This document shows positions 33,905-42,908 of a DNA stretch of 64,000 nucleotides, in pieces. The stretch's first letter is position 1; the number at the start of each line of letters is the position of its first letter. The notes beneath the pieces are model-generated. The model saw nothing but the letters and a program-made list of their open reading frames with translations, was not told where the DNA came from and searched no databases. The DNA is taken from assembly GCA_017460915.1 (NCBI GenBank), contig JAFUAA010000010.1:26153-90152 (forward strand). The letters are read 5' to 3'. The position numbers and the translations under genes are program-made. The stretch is from Bacteroidales bacterium. GTDB lineage: Bacteria > Bacteroidota > Bacteroidia > Bacteroidales > F082.

Positions 33905-35016
33905 TTAGGAAATCGGCGGGAACGGGCGGGTCGTAAATGACGGCCAACAATAATGCTCGTCGACCTGCTCCGCCCATTGGATGTAGCCATATTTTTCGAA
34001 GTTGCGGCCTCGCCTCGACAAATCCCGCCTTATGGCAATCGTCATCGTGTCTATCTCGGGGATATAGCTCAAATATGATGGGTCAAGCCGCCCCAAATAC
34101 TCCTCGTTTCCGACATACACTTGTCGTCCTTTGGCATCGAATCCGTGACTAATGCTATCGGTATAAATCCGATAGCGGTCGCCCACTTTGTGCTTTTTCA
34201 TCCTAGTGACCTCGTTGCCATTCTTTTTCACTCGATATTTCCAAGTATAATAATGGGAAGAATGTTGATAACTACTAGTCTTGGCCGTATCCGCCAAGGA
34301 AAGTATCGCCTTTTTCACGGCTTCAGGAAGCTGCTTAAAATTGCAGTCTTTTGCATCCAGACTCCAATCTTTTGCGAACAATGTTTTCTCATAAAGCCCG
34401 CACGGCTCGTCGTTGCGTCCTTCCACATAATAATAAGTCGGGCCGTTGACGGAATAATCCAGCAATCTGCCCTTAGTGAGATTCAGGTCGGCAGTCCAAT
34501 AGTTGTCATCCCCGTCACAAACGCCGTCAATGTATTGGTAGGCAGGTCTTGAGCCAAACACACTTGGCATCAAGCAGGTGATGCGAACGCAAGTGTCGCC
34601 TTCATCGGTACGACAAAAAACATATTGCCGTGTATATTGGTAAAAGCGAGGCGCAGTGAATGTCCGAAGGATTTGTTATGCCGAATCGGCTCGCTTGTCC
34701 ATAACCGTTGTGAACAAGGTCTCTGCCCGCTGCACTTCGCGAAGCCCGAGATGATGTAAAATGTCTCCTTTCATCCCATAAAACCACCACCAATCACCTT
34801 CAATCAAATAGCCGACGGTCTTTTTGGAGTTGCGGCATTCAATAAAGCGGAGGTCCGTGTCGGCAAAAAGGCCATCGGATATCTGGCGTTCCCTGTTGAA
34901 ATCTGTTTCCACGGGCACCATCTCCGAAATCGTCATGGGCACCAAATGCGGAGGCTTCTGCGCACTTGCATATTGTATGAGCAACAAAAAGGAAGGAGAA
35001 CAAGGATTCTTTTCAT
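33905..35016 (-). pseudogene. Secreted hypothetical protein, frameshift in signal peptide and in-frame stop
   Basis: A signal peptide reads MKRILVLLP, then a one-T deletion in a T-run near 34985 shifts the frame; the proper continuation FLLLIQYASAQKPPHLVPMT appears in the next frame. The mature part contains DLRFIECRNSKKTVGYLIEG and WFYGMKGDILHHLGLREV, then an in-frame TAA at 34676-34678 and, without changing frame, QILRTFTAPRFYQYTRQYVF, DGVCDGDDNYWTADLNLTKG, PTYYYVEGRND. About 370 residues in total. I recognise no domain. Two lesions of different type make it a clear pseudogene. It has its own -7 element. Confidence 0.75.
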
Positions 35017-35042
35017 GGCGTGATTTGTTTTGTTCGTGGCGG

Positions 35043-35050
35043 CAAAGATA
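35043..35050 (-). promoter_or_regulatory. -7 promoter element TATCTTTG
   Basis: TATCTTTG on the minus strand 26 bp upstream of the broken secreted-protein gene. Confidence 0.55.
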
Positions 35051-35156
35051 GAAAAAGTCATAAAATGAGCGTTTGTTTGAAACCAAAAACATACCGATGT
35101 TCGTTTCAGACTAATTTTAATGGCTTGGGATAGAGTTCGTCTCAAATAAATATCCT

Positions 35157-35164
35157 ATCTTTGC
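35157..35164 (+). promoter_or_regulatory. -7 promoter element TATCTTTG
   Basis: TATCTTTG 61 bp upstream of the ferritin-like gene; divergent from the element at 35043. Confidence 0.6.
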
Positions 35165-35225
35165 GGTCATTATTTCGTTTAACCCCTTAAAAAAGAAGAA
35201 GCAACAACTATAAAAATCAAGAATT

Positions 35226-35687
35226 ATGACAAAAGAAGAAGCATTGAAACAGTTTGCCATGTTTGGTGCTGCCTGGTTTGGCAACAGCAAGCAACATTTT
35301 GCTTTCTCGGCCTACGACCGTCTGAACGGCTGGAACAAATTGGCCGACAAATGGAAAGAGGAAGCCGAAGAGGAATGGGACGAGGCCGAGGAAGTGCTGA
35401 ACCGCTTGGTGGAACTTGGCTGCAAGCCCGCCGACCTGCAAGAGGCCATGAAGACGATGGAATTCCCGTTCTATGACGACCCGAAGCAACAAATCGAATC
35501 GGATTACAATCCGGATGCCGTGAGGATGATGAGCGAGATGGCTGAAGCCTTCGCCGACGACTATCCCACCCAGAAGCTGATCTACAAATGGATTGACGGC
35601 GAGAAAGAGCACATGGCTTGGGAAGCACAGTATCTCCATTACATTGAGAAGCTAGGCTACGAGAACTACCTCATTGCTATGATGTAA
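35226..35687 (+). CDS. Ferritin-like four-helix protein
   Basis: 153 residues, strongly helical and acidic. A helix YDRLNGWNKLADKWKEEAEE with Glu-rich continuation EEWDEAEEVLNRLVELGCKP, and a later EKEHMAWEAQYLHYIEKLGY, place E-x-x-H and Glu residues as in diiron ferritin-like proteins; the last helices are short. It opens a run of redox genes (radical SAM, PNPOx-like, rubredoxin, flavoprotein, MBL-rubredoxin), which fits a role in iron or oxygen handling. The metal site is inferred, not proven. Confidence 0.62.
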   Translation: MTKEEALKQFAMFGAAWFGNSKQHFAFSAYDRLNGWNKLADKWKEEAEEEWDEAEEVLNRLVELGCKPADLQEAMKTMEFPFYDDPKQQIESDYNPDAVRMMSEMAEAFADDYPTQKLIYKWIDGEKEHMAWEAQYLHYIEKLGYENYLIAMM

Positions 35688-35792
35688 TTGCCGCGAGCAA
35701 TCAGTGCGCAAAACCGGCTTTTCCCTAAGCCGTAAACCGAACCCGAAAAATGAAGCCTTCGTCATGATAAACATCATCATACTATAGAAACC

Positions 35793-36896
35793 ATGGAAGA
35801 AAAGAAAAACTTTGACTTGGCGGAATACATGAACAATGGTATCCGCAACTTCATGGCGAAGGCATACAAAAACGTGCTTTCCAACCCGCGCGAGGCCCGG
35901 TTTGCCTTCAAGATGCAACGTTCGTTTGAGAAATCGGAGAAACGGCGGCGCAAAATCAAGGAAACGGAAGACCTTGACGTGCCTCCATTCCTCATCAGCA
36001 GCATTGCAACGTCGTGTAACCTGCATTGCAAGGGCTGCTATGCCCGCAGCAACGGCATCGCCAACGACGAAGCCGACGGTCGCAAGCCCTCCTTGACGCC
36101 CGAACAATGGCATGGCATTTTCACCGAAGCCGCCGAAATGGGCGTCAACTTCTCGCTATTGGCAGGTGGTGAGCCTCTAATGCGTCGCGACATTCTGGAG
36201 AAAGTGGCCACGGTGGGCGACATGGTTTTCCCTGTCTTCACCAACGGCACCCTTATCGGCTCGTCGCAAATGGCCTTCTGGCGCGACCATCTCAACATGA
36301 TTCCCATCATCAGCATCGAGGGGACGGCGATGGGCACTGACCGTCGTCGCGGACAAGGCGTCTTCAAACGCGCCATGCAAGCGATGGAAGCATTGGCCGC
36401 CGAGGACTTGTTCTTTGGGACGAGCATCACCGTGACGACGGAGAACTACCAATTCGTCACCTCATCGGAATTCATCGCCCGACTCATTGAATTGGGCTGC
36501 AAAATCGTGTTCTATGTGGAATACGTCCCCACCGAGGCTGGCACCGAGCATCTGGCTTTCAGCGACGAGCACGTCCGCGAGATGGAAAACCTGCTTGAGC
36601 AACGCCGCATGGCGTTCCCCGAGTTGATTTTCTTCTCGTTCCCCGGCGACGAGAAAGAGAGCGGCGGCTGTCTGGCATCGGGCAGAGGATTCTTCCACAT
36701 CGGTCCCGACGGCTCGGCCGAGCCTTGTCCCTTCTCGCCATTCAGCGACAGCAATGTCATCGATCTTGGGCTGAAGGGTGCCATGCAATCGCCACTGTTC
36801 AAAAAAATCAGGGCGGCCAACGCCCTCAACTGGGAGCACACGGGCGGCTGCACCCTGTTCGAGCATCAGGACGAAGTAAAGCAAATGCTAGCATAG
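35793..36896 (+). CDS. Radical SAM protein
   Basis: 367 residues. The cluster-binding motif is SIATSCNLHCKGCYARSNG (CxxxCxxC at about residues 73-80), followed by ITEAAEMGVNFSLLAGGEPL (GGEP SAM contact) and a TIM-barrel-like core. Near the end HTGGCTLFEHQDEVKQM has a single Cys and GGCLASGRGFFHIGPDGSAE holds another, a reduced SPASM-like tail. The substrate cannot be inferred. It is 105 bp after the ferritin-like gene and 42 bp before the PNPOx-like gene. Confidence 0.85.
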   Translation: MEEKKNFDLAEYMNNGIRNFMAKAYKNVLSNPREARFAFKMQRSFEKSEKRRRKIKETEDLDVPPFLISSIATSCNLHCKGCYARSNGIANDEADGRKPSLTPEQWHGIFTEAAEMGVNFSLLAGGEPLMRRDILEKVATVGDMVFPVFTNGTLIGSSQMAFWRDHLNMIPIISIEGTAMGTDRRRGQGVFKRAMQAMEALAAEDLFFGTSITVTTENYQFVTSSEFIARLIELGCKIVFYVEYVPTEAGTEHLAFSDEHVREMENLLEQRRMAFPELIFFSFPGDEKESGGCLASGRGFFHIGPDGSAEPCPFSPFSDSNVIDLGLKGAMQSPLFKKIRAANALNWEHTGGCTLFEHQDEVKQMLA

Positions 36897-36938
36897 ACAG
36901 AATATCCTTAATACAAACATCTTAAATCACTTACACTA

Positions 36939-37337
36939 ATGGAAACTGTACAAAAAGTTTACGATTTCTTGGAAGATGCCAAGACGTTCTATCTGGCCAC
37001 GGTCGAAGGCGACCAGCCCCGCGTGCGCCCCTACGGAGCCATGATGTTCCGCGACGGCAAAATCTACATTATGGCCTTTGGCCAAACCAACGCCACCAGT
37101 CAGATTGCCTCGAACACCAAGGCGGAACTCTGCGCCTTCAAGGGCAAGACCCTCCGCATCGAGTGCAAATTGGTGGAAGACAACCGCCCCGAAGTGCAAA
37201 AAGCCCTCATCGAGAAGATGCCCAGCCTGAAAGCCGCCCTCGGCGAGAATGGCGAAAACGGCGTGATGTACTATCTGGCCGATGCCACCGCCACTTTCTT
37301 CAATCTGATGGAACCCGTTGAAACAATCAAATTCTAA
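36939..37337 (+). CDS. Pyridoxamine 5'-phosphate oxidase-like flavin protein
   Basis: 132 residues with the split-barrel flavin-binding fold: VYDFLEDAKTFYLATVEGDQ, PRVRPYGAMMFRDGKIYIMA, KAELCAFKGKTLRIECKLVE. Members of this group bind FMN or F420 and many are not true PNPOx enzymes. The length is typical of the short bacterial type. Located between the radical SAM gene and a small helix-turn-helix gene. Confidence 0.85.
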   Translation: METVQKVYDFLEDAKTFYLATVEGDQPRVRPYGAMMFRDGKIYIMAFGQTNATSQIASNTKAELCAFKGKTLRIECKLVEDNRPEVQKALIEKMPSLKAALGENGENGVMYYLADATATFFNLMEPVETIKF

Positions 37338-37364
37338 AACATTAACATTTAAAACATTATCGCA

Positions 37365-37538
37365 ATGAAAGAACAAGTATTGCAAGCCATGCGCGAGGCG
37401 GCCCAACCCGTTTCGGCGGGCGATGTCACCAAGGCTTTGAACGCTGACCGCAAGGAAGTCGACAAGGCTTTCGCCGAACTGAAAAAGGAAGGCGCCATCG
37501 TGTCGCCCATCCGCTGCAAGTGGGAACCCGCAAAGTAA
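37365..37538 (+). CDS. Small winged-helix-like protein, 57 aa
   Basis: A short reading frame of 58 codons from ATG at 37365. It reads [40 protein letters not shown] and [17 protein letters not shown]: three helices with a wing-like end, as in minimal winged-helix DNA-binding proteins. It starts 27 bp after the PNPOx-like gene and may regulate the redox cluster, which is inference. Confidence 0.65.
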   Translation: MKEQVLQAMREAAQPVSAGDVTKALNADRKEVDKAFAELKKEGAIVSPIRCKWEPAK

Positions 37539-37589
37539 CCACCGACCCATCGATTGCTGCCAACGGCAGCTCGACATTAGGACTTTTTC

Positions 37590-37615
37590 AAGGGAGGGTT
37601 TCGGCTCTCCCTTTT
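37590..37615 (+). terminator. Weak hairpin terminator
   Basis: AAGGGAG / CTCCCTT stem with a ten-base loop and TT end; between the winged-helix and rubredoxin genes. Confidence 0.4.
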
Positions 37616-37651
37616 GGAGATTTTGTACAATTAACTAAAAATCAACAGACT

Positions 37652-37813
37652 ATGACAAAGTTCGTTTGCCCTTGCAAATACAAATACGACCCTGAAAAAG
37701 GCGACCCGAAAAACGGCATTCCAGTCGGAACACCATTTGAAGACCTTCCCGACGACTGGCGCTGCCCGCGCTGCAAGCGCAAGAAGGAGAGGTTTGTTCC
37801 AGTGGAGGAATGA
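37652..37813 (+). CDS. Rubredoxin with CxC first knuckle
   Basis: 53 residues: [52 protein letters not shown]. The second iron-binding knuckle is a normal CPRC, and YDPEKGDP...FEDLPDDW are all rubredoxin hallmarks. The first knuckle is CPCK instead of CxxCG, so one residue is missing between the two cysteines, which would distort the Fe(Cys)4 site. The unusual charge of KRKKERF may also matter. It sits 3 bp upstream of a flavoprotein gene, a likely electron partner. Confidence 0.85.
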   Translation: MTKFVCPCKYKYDPEKGDPKNGIPVGTPFEDLPDDWRCPRCKRKKERFVPVEE

Positions 37814-37816
37814 CAA

Positions 37817-38473
37817 ATGAAGAAAGTAATCATCATCGACGGAGGCCCACGAAAGACTTTCAACACCGCCTCTATGCTACAAAAGTTTGCCGAAGGCGCA
37901 AGCTCTGTCAGTAACGAAATCGAAGTGAAAACGGTGCGCCTTTACGGCCTCGACTACAAAGGCTGCATGTCGTGTATGGCCTGCAAACTCAAGGGCAAGG
38001 CATCCAATGTTTGCAAGTTCAAGGACGCGCTCACTCCTGTTTTGGAAGACATTGCCGATGCCGACGGACTCATATTAGGCTCGCCCAATTATTTCGGCGA
38101 AGTAACCGCCCAAATGCGAGCCTTTTTAGAACGTTTGGCTTTCCCCTGGCTCTCTTACAACGACTACAGCATCACGGCACCGAAACGAATGCCCTTGGTG
38201 TTGGTGGAAACACAAAATGGTGGTGAGAGGAACAACAACTGCAATGGCTTCGGTTCAATGGAGTATTGCATCGCACAAGCCCTCGACAAACCTGAGAAAG
38301 TGACGGCCTACAATACCTACCAAGTGAAGAATTACGACAATTTCGAACTGCAAGGTTTCTCCGAACCTGCCAAGCGGAGATACCGTGAGGAGCATTGGGA
38401 GGAAGACTTACAAAAGGCTTTTGATGCGGGGAGACGGTTGGCGGAAAAGATTGTTTCGGAAATGCAAGAATAA
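37817..38473 (+). CDS. Flavodoxin-fold iron-sulfur flavoprotein
   Basis: 218 residues: MKKVIIIDGGPRKTFNTASM start, CMSCMACKLKGKASNVC cysteine cluster (C-x2-C-x2-C-x9-C), and ADADGLILGSPNYFGEVTAQ, RAFLERLAFPWLSY FMN contacts. Like the protein at 24644-25261 it resembles Isf-type flavoproteins, but with a longer spacing before the fourth Cys. It starts 3 bp after the rubredoxin, so an electron transfer pair is plausible. Confidence 0.8.
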   Translation: MKKVIIIDGGPRKTFNTASMLQKFAEGASSVSNEIEVKTVRLYGLDYKGCMSCMACKLKGKASNVCKFKDALTPVLEDIADADGLILGSPNYFGEVTAQMRAFLERLAFPWLSYNDYSITAPKRMPLVLVETQNGGERNNNCNGFGSMEYCIAQALDKPEKVTAYNTYQVKNYDNFELQGFSEPAKRRYREEHWEEDLQKAFDAGRRLAEKIVSEMQE

Positions 38474-38494
38474 ATAACAGAAAACAGCAGAGCT

Positions 38495-39436
38495 ATGGAA
38501 ATCAAAGCAGTAAAATTCAGAAAAGACGGATTCTATTCCCAGCCTTTTGCCTTTGGCGGTGAGGAAGGTCCCGACAAATTCGACAAGAACATCCGCTATC
38601 GCGGCAGCTTGCAGAATTATGTCATCGACACAGGTTCGGAAGTGATTTTGGTCGATACGGGTCTGCCGGCAGGCTTCCCCGAGGAGGCTGCCGACGAGAA
38701 GGCGATGGCCTACACCGGCAAAACCATCTGTGACTATATGGACGCGCTAGCCGCGTTGGGTTACAAGCCCGAACAGGTGAGCAAAGTGCTTCTCACGCAC
38801 TGTCATAGCGACCATTCGGGGGAGTTGCGCTCGTTCCCCAACGCCAAGATTTATGTCAACGCCGATGAAATGCAGGCCGACGAATTGCAGGGTTTGCCCA
38901 ATCTGGTGCCCGTGCACTTCACCGACGACGCGTATTACAACTTCCCCGAAATGCAGAAGATTTGCCACGGCGTCTATTTCATCAAGGCCAAAGGCCACAC
39001 CCGTGGCAACGGCCTCGTGATTGCCGAGGACGGCGGTTTGTTCTATATGTTCCAAGCCGACATCACCTATGTGGACGAGGCCTTGTATGAGAACAAACTG
39101 TCGGTGGTGTACGACGACCTTCCGGCTGCCCGCGAGACCTTGGACCGCGTGCGCGAGTTCGTGCGCAACCATCCCACGGTCTATATGGGCACCCATACGC
39201 CGCAAGGCTACGAGAACCTGGAAGCCAAACGCGTGATGGACCTTGACCATCCTGTGCCGACCATTTTCGCCGAGGTGGATTTCGAGAATAAGGAAGCCTC
39301 AGGCAAGTATGTCTGCTCCATCTGCGGCTATGTCTATGACCCCGCCGAACACGACGGCGTGGCTTTCGAGGACCTGCCCGACGACTGGAAATGCCCACGC
39401 TGCAAGCGCGGCAAGGAGAAGTTCAACAAGGCGTAA
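38495..39436 (+). CDS. Metallo-beta-lactamase-fold hydrolase fused to rubredoxin
   Basis: 313 residues. The MBL part has [23 protein letters not shown] (HxHxDH zinc site), a later His in [15 protein letters not shown] and [11 protein letters not shown], resembling N-acyl-homoserine lactonase-type enzymes. The last 55 residues are a complete rubredoxin ([39 protein letters not shown]), with a normal CxxC in the first knuckle. Because the metal site is HxHxDH, not the diiron HxExDH of flavodiiron proteins, a hydrolytic rather than an oxygen-reducing role is suggested, though the rubredoxin implies redox coupling. Ends before a strong terminator. Confidence 0.85.
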   Translation: MEIKAVKFRKDGFYSQPFAFGGEEGPDKFDKNIRYRGSLQNYVIDTGSEVILVDTGLPAGFPEEAADEKAMAYTGKTICDYMDALAALGYKPEQVSKVLLTHCHSDHSGELRSFPNAKIYVNADEMQADELQGLPNLVPVHFTDDAYYNFPEMQKICHGVYFIKAKGHTRGNGLVIAEDGGLFYMFQADITYVDEALYENKLSVVYDDLPAARETLDRVREFVRNHPTVYMGTHTPQGYENLEAKRVMDLDHPVPTIFAEVDFENKEASGKYVCSICGYVYDPAEHDGVAFEDLPDDWKCPRCKRGKEKFNKA

Positions 39437-39460
39437 AGCGGTTGAACCCGAAACCCGAAA

Positions 39461-39495
39461 TTCGCGAAACGGCCAAAGCCGTTTCGCGAATTTTT
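39461..39495 (+). terminator. Rho-independent terminator
   Basis: Perfect 13-bp stem TTCGCGAAACGGC / GCCGTTTCGCGAA with loop CAAA, followed by a T-run, 24 bp after the MBL-rubredoxin gene. Confidence 0.85.
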
Positions 39496-39509
39496 CGTTT
39501 CTTTGCAAG

Positions 39510-40289
39510 ATGATAGCAATTGTAATAGGACTATTGATACCCTTACTCGGCACGATGCTCGGCTCGGCTTTCGTCTTCCTGATGAAGGACGAGATGTCGG
39601 CTCGTCTGCAAAAGTCGCTTTTGGGTTTCGCCTCGGGCGTGATGGTGGCCGCCTCGGTGTGGTCGCTGCTGATTCCCGCTATGGAGATGGGTGCTGATGC
39701 TGGCAAATGGTCGGTCGTGCCCGCTGTGGTAGGTTTCCTATTAGGTATGGGTTTCCTGTTGTTGCTCGACGAGGTGACGCCTCACCTGCACTTAGGTTCC
39801 AACACGCCTGAAGGCCCGCGTTCCAAAATCTCGCGCACGGCGATGTTGGCCTTGGCCGTTACCATCCACAATTTGCCCGAAGGCATGGCTGTCGGCGTGG
39901 TGTTTGCTGGCGCCAAAGAAGGTGCCGCAGGGCTTTCTGTTGCCAGTGCGTTGGCTGTCAGCATCGGTATTGCCATCCAGAACGTACCCGAAGGGGCCAT
40001 CATTTCCATGCCCATGCGGGCGGCAGGCAATTCCAAATGGCGCTCGTTCCTCATTGGCAGCCTGAGTGGCACCGTGGAGCCTTTGGGCGGATTGCTCGTC
40101 ATCTGGTTGGCCTCGCTGATGTTGCCGGCTTTGCCTTACCTGTTGGCTTTTGCGGCGGGTGCCATGTTCTACGTGGTGGTGGAAGAACTCATCCCCGAAG
40201 CCTCGGAAGGCGAGCATAGCAACCTTAGCACCATCGGCTTTGCCATCGGTTTCGTGCTGATGATGGTGCTTGATGTGGTGATGGGATAA
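39510..40289 (+). CDS. ZIP-family divalent metal transporter
   Basis: 259 residues starting MIAIVIGLLIPLLGTMLGSA, chosen because the ORF upstream crosses the terminator. Eight hydrophobic helices, with the metal-path motifs TIHNLPEGMAVG (helix 4) and IAIQNVPEGAIISMP (helix 5), and the ending helix with EELIPEASEGEHS. These bind Zn2+ or Fe2+ and import it into the cytosol. The gene begins 20 bp after the preceding terminator; a TTTCTTTG box just 8 bp upstream could be a leaderless-type promoter. Confidence 0.9.
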   Translation: MIAIVIGLLIPLLGTMLGSAFVFLMKDEMSARLQKSLLGFASGVMVAASVWSLLIPAMEMGADAGKWSVVPAVVGFLLGMGFLLLLDEVTPHLHLGSNTPEGPRSKISRTAMLALAVTIHNLPEGMAVGVVFAGAKEGAAGLSVASALAVSIGIAIQNVPEGAIISMPMRAAGNSKWRSFLIGSLSGTVEPLGGLLVIWLASLMLPALPYLLAFAAGAMFYVVVEELIPEASEGEHSNLSTIGFAIGFVLMMVLDVVMG

Positions 40290-40307
40290 CGTATAAAAAA
40301 TGAGTCT

Positions 40308-40955
40308 ATGATTGACTTTCAAATATCCAGCTCAGAGACGATGGAACGCGCCATTCGGGAGGCGGGCATTCTTCCGTTTTTCACGAGCGACATTCCGGGC
40401 TATTCGGTTAAGGAGTTGACGCTGCCCGAGTTTTGGTTCGACGGCGAGGGGGACTCGCTCGGCCCTTGGGACTGGAAAATCGACTGCCTCGAAAGTGGCG
40501 ACATCGCCTACGGCAAATTCCTCTGCGGGAACAAAGCCGCCTTCGCGACGATTCCGTTATACCGCGAGTTGATGAACCTCCGCCGCGCGACCACCCAACC
40601 CGACCCAAACGGGCAGAAAATCATGGCCTATCTTGCCGAGCGAGGCAGTATCACCATCAAGGAGGTGCGGGTCTTGTTGGGCGTGAAGAAGGCTGCCGCT
40701 GATGCCGCCATCGCGAAGTTGCAGCACCAGTGCCGCGTCGTCACGGGCGCGATTGAGCGGGTGTATCGCGGCCCAGAGCAGACTTACAACGGCTGGCAGG
40801 TCTCCTATTTCTGCACGCCCGAGTCGCTGTTTGAGGACGGCATTTCCCTCCAAACGGACCATACGCCCGAAGAATCGCAGGAAATGCTGATAGACCACAT
40901 TGCGAGGCTGTTCCCACAGGCCACGCGCAAGCAGATTTTGAAACTGTTGAAGTAA
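40308..40955 (+). CDS. AlkZ-related winged-helix protein
   Basis: 215 residues. The middle reads QKIMAYLAERGSITIKEVRV, LLGVKKAAADAAIAKLQHQC, a winged-helix-like module; the flanks include PEFWFDGEGDSLGPWDWKID and GWQVSYFCTPESLFEDG. It resembles the short AlkZ-related proteins of Bacteroidetes, truncated relatives of the family at 27676-28728. Function is unknown; it is 18 bp after the ZIP gene. Confidence 0.6.
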   Translation: MIDFQISSSETMERAIREAGILPFFTSDIPGYSVKELTLPEFWFDGEGDSLGPWDWKIDCLESGDIAYGKFLCGNKAAFATIPLYRELMNLRRATTQPDPNGQKIMAYLAERGSITIKEVRVLLGVKKAAADAAIAKLQHQCRVVTGAIERVYRGPEQTYNGWQVSYFCTPESLFEDGISLQTDHTPEESQEMLIDHIARLFPQATRKQILKLLK

Positions 40956-41143
40956 ACTTCCAGGAATAAGAAACCACAAAGTCGGCATCCGGCTCTGCAT
41001 CGTGTTCCTCGTCCAAGTTTTGGCCACGAGGCGTTTCCAGAGTTTGCCGCCTGAAAACAAGGAAAAAGGTGCAAGGGAACGATAATTCTCCAAAATTCGC
41101 TTCTTTCTTTTGCCGACCAATAGGCAGAAACCGAGAAAAAATG

Positions 41144-41151
41144 TACTTTTG
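41144..41151 (+). promoter_or_regulatory. -7 promoter element TACTTTTG
   Basis: TACTTTTG 21 bp upstream of the hypothetical gene at 41173. The rest of 40956-41143 shows nothing recognisable. Confidence 0.6.
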
Positions 41152-41172
41152 CCGCCAAGAATAGATGAAGCG

Positions 41173-41802
41173 ATGCTGCAACCGAAATTCGACACTTGCT
41201 TTTTCGAGCGTTACGCTATGGTTTCGCTGGCCTCTTTGTTGGGCGAGCGCTATGCGCATTTGGTCAACCGCGACCGTCCCGACCTCCAGGACGAGCAAGG
41301 CAATATTGGCATCGAGGTGACGCGCGCCATCCCCGAAAACAAACACGTGGCGAATGCCTTGGTCAATGAAATGGCGGGCAAGGAAGTGGTTGAGGTGAAC
41401 CGCTCGGTGTTGCGCCAAATCAGCCAAAGCGGTTATGCCTATGGCTTGGGCGACGGCAGCCTCATCGGGCGCAACGAGTACGAATACTGGTCGTTAGCCC
41501 TGCCTTTGAAGCGCATCCTCGAGATTAAGATGAACAAGGTGAACGACGGCTTTTATGGCAATTTCGACGAGTTTGGACTGTTTGTCTTCACCAAGGATGA
41601 CCTCGACCTCTCGCAAGTGGAACAAACGATGTTGTTCATGATGGAACACCAGGCCACGCAAAGCCTACGCTACGAAAAACTCTTCATCTCTCAAATCCAA
41701 ACCCTCTATTCGTGCGACCTCGTCTTGGATCAAATCGACCAATTCAAAGTAAGCCGGTCGCGGCGGAAGTTGTTTTACGAGCAGGCCATCGGAGAACCAT
41801 AA
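41173..41802 (+). CDS. Hypothetical protein, 209 aa
   Basis: Starts MLQPKFDTCFFERYAMVSLA. The sequence includes RPDLQDEQGNIGIEVTRAIP and later EYEYWSLALPLKRILEIKMN, and ends KVSRSRRKLFYEQAIGE. The pattern D-x(n)-IGIEVTRA followed by K-rich segments is reminiscent of PD-(D/E)XK-like folds but I cannot place it in a family. It has its own promoter. Its end approaches the stop of the convergent acyltransferase pseudogene. Confidence 0.6.
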   Translation: MLQPKFDTCFFERYAMVSLASLLGERYAHLVNRDRPDLQDEQGNIGIEVTRAIPENKHVANALVNEMAGKEVVEVNRSVLRQISQSGYAYGLGDGSLIGRNEYEYWSLALPLKRILEIKMNKVNDGFYGNFDEFGLFVFTKDDLDLSQVEQTMLFMMEHQATQSLRYEKLFISQIQTLYSCDLVLDQIDQFKVSRSRRKLFYEQAIGEP

Positions 41803-41806
41803 ATAC

Positions 41807-42907
41807 CTAAATCCTCTCCCGAATCTTGACGAACGGCTTTTCAACCAGAATGTGCAACAGATAAGAAACCACCAACACGGCCAGCCAATACACGAAGTAG
41901 GCCAAAAACACTGTGGTCGTGAATCAGTTGCGGACACACCTTGTCCATCGTCAGGACAGTGATGGAATTGGTGAGGAACATGGCATAGGAAAGGATGCTG
42001 ATGCGCGAAACGAAACCTCCGAGGGCGGTTTTGTAGGATTTCCATCGCGTCAGAAGCGGGACCCACATGACCACAGACACAGCTGAAAGCGTGAGATAAA
42101 CCGCATTATGATAGAACGACCCCAACTCGCGCGGGATGATGCGCGTAAGGGCAAACAAAACAAGCCCGACGAAGAAACAAGCCACGGCATACCGATTCCA
42201 CATTGTTTACTGAAATAATACATCAACCAAGCCGCCAGCACACCAATGTAGATGGTCTCGGTGCGCGATGCCACGGTCTTTCGCATCCAAGTGTCCCAAC
42301 TGAAACGATTGGTCACATGATTGACTACGGAAAGGCGAAAACAGATGGAGAGCACGACAAAGAAAAGGCAAAGCCAAGGAATAAACTGTTTAGGTTTCGC
42401 AAAGCGCGTAAGCAACAGCAGAAACAATGGAAAGAAGATATAGAACCACCATTGCACTGGCAACGACCACGACTCCCAATAGAAATTCCAGAACGGAGTG
42501 GCCAAGTTTTGCGTGAAAGTGGCAAAACCCCAAATGGGGAAAGCCTTGGTGTTGCCCGGAATGATCTGATAATGTACCAAAAGATAATTGACAGGCAGGA
42601 TGAAAAGGTAGTGGGGCAGGATGCGCAAGGCCGTTCGGGCATAAAAAGTAAGGATCTTCTGCCTACTGAGGCGGTTTTCGTTCCGTTCGAGGTACAAAAG
42701 GAAAGACTTGCCAATGAGATAACCACTCATGATGAAGAAGATGTTGACGCCATGAGGCACCGGAAGGTCGGTGAAGCGGTCGAGGGCAGTGTCGTAAAGC
42801 AAACGCTCGCCATGCCCTTGCACGACGCAAAAAATGGCAAAAGCCCTCAACAAGTCCAGACCGAAGACTCGTTTAGGGTCAACCTTGATGCGCAAGAAAT
42901 CCCTCAC
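41807..42907 (-). pseudogene. OafA/YrhL-type acyltransferase 3 family, two frameshifts
   Basis: The first 240 residues read DLLRAFAIFCVVQGHGERLL, HGVNIFFIMSGYLIGKSFLL, SRQKILTFYARTALRILPHY and LSICFRLSVVNHVTNRFSWD, a typical acyltransferase-3 membrane protein. At about 42197, AAACAATGTGG needs one extra A to join FSKQ to MWNRYAVACFFVGLVLFALT. A second shift near 41925, correctable by removing one T from GTTTTTGG, restores LAYFVYWLAVLVVSYLLHIL and the end KPFVKIRERI. Such enzymes acetylate surface glycans. Both lesions are in or near short runs, so read errors are possible; otherwise it is a pseudogene. It lies 1 bp after the secreted beta-helix gene. Confidence 0.82.
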
Positions 42908-42908
42908 C

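Noticed and set aside
38495-39436. Flavodiiron-type oxygen or NO reductase
   Set aside because: The metal motif is HxHxDH, not the diiron HxExDH, and no flavodoxin domain is fused.
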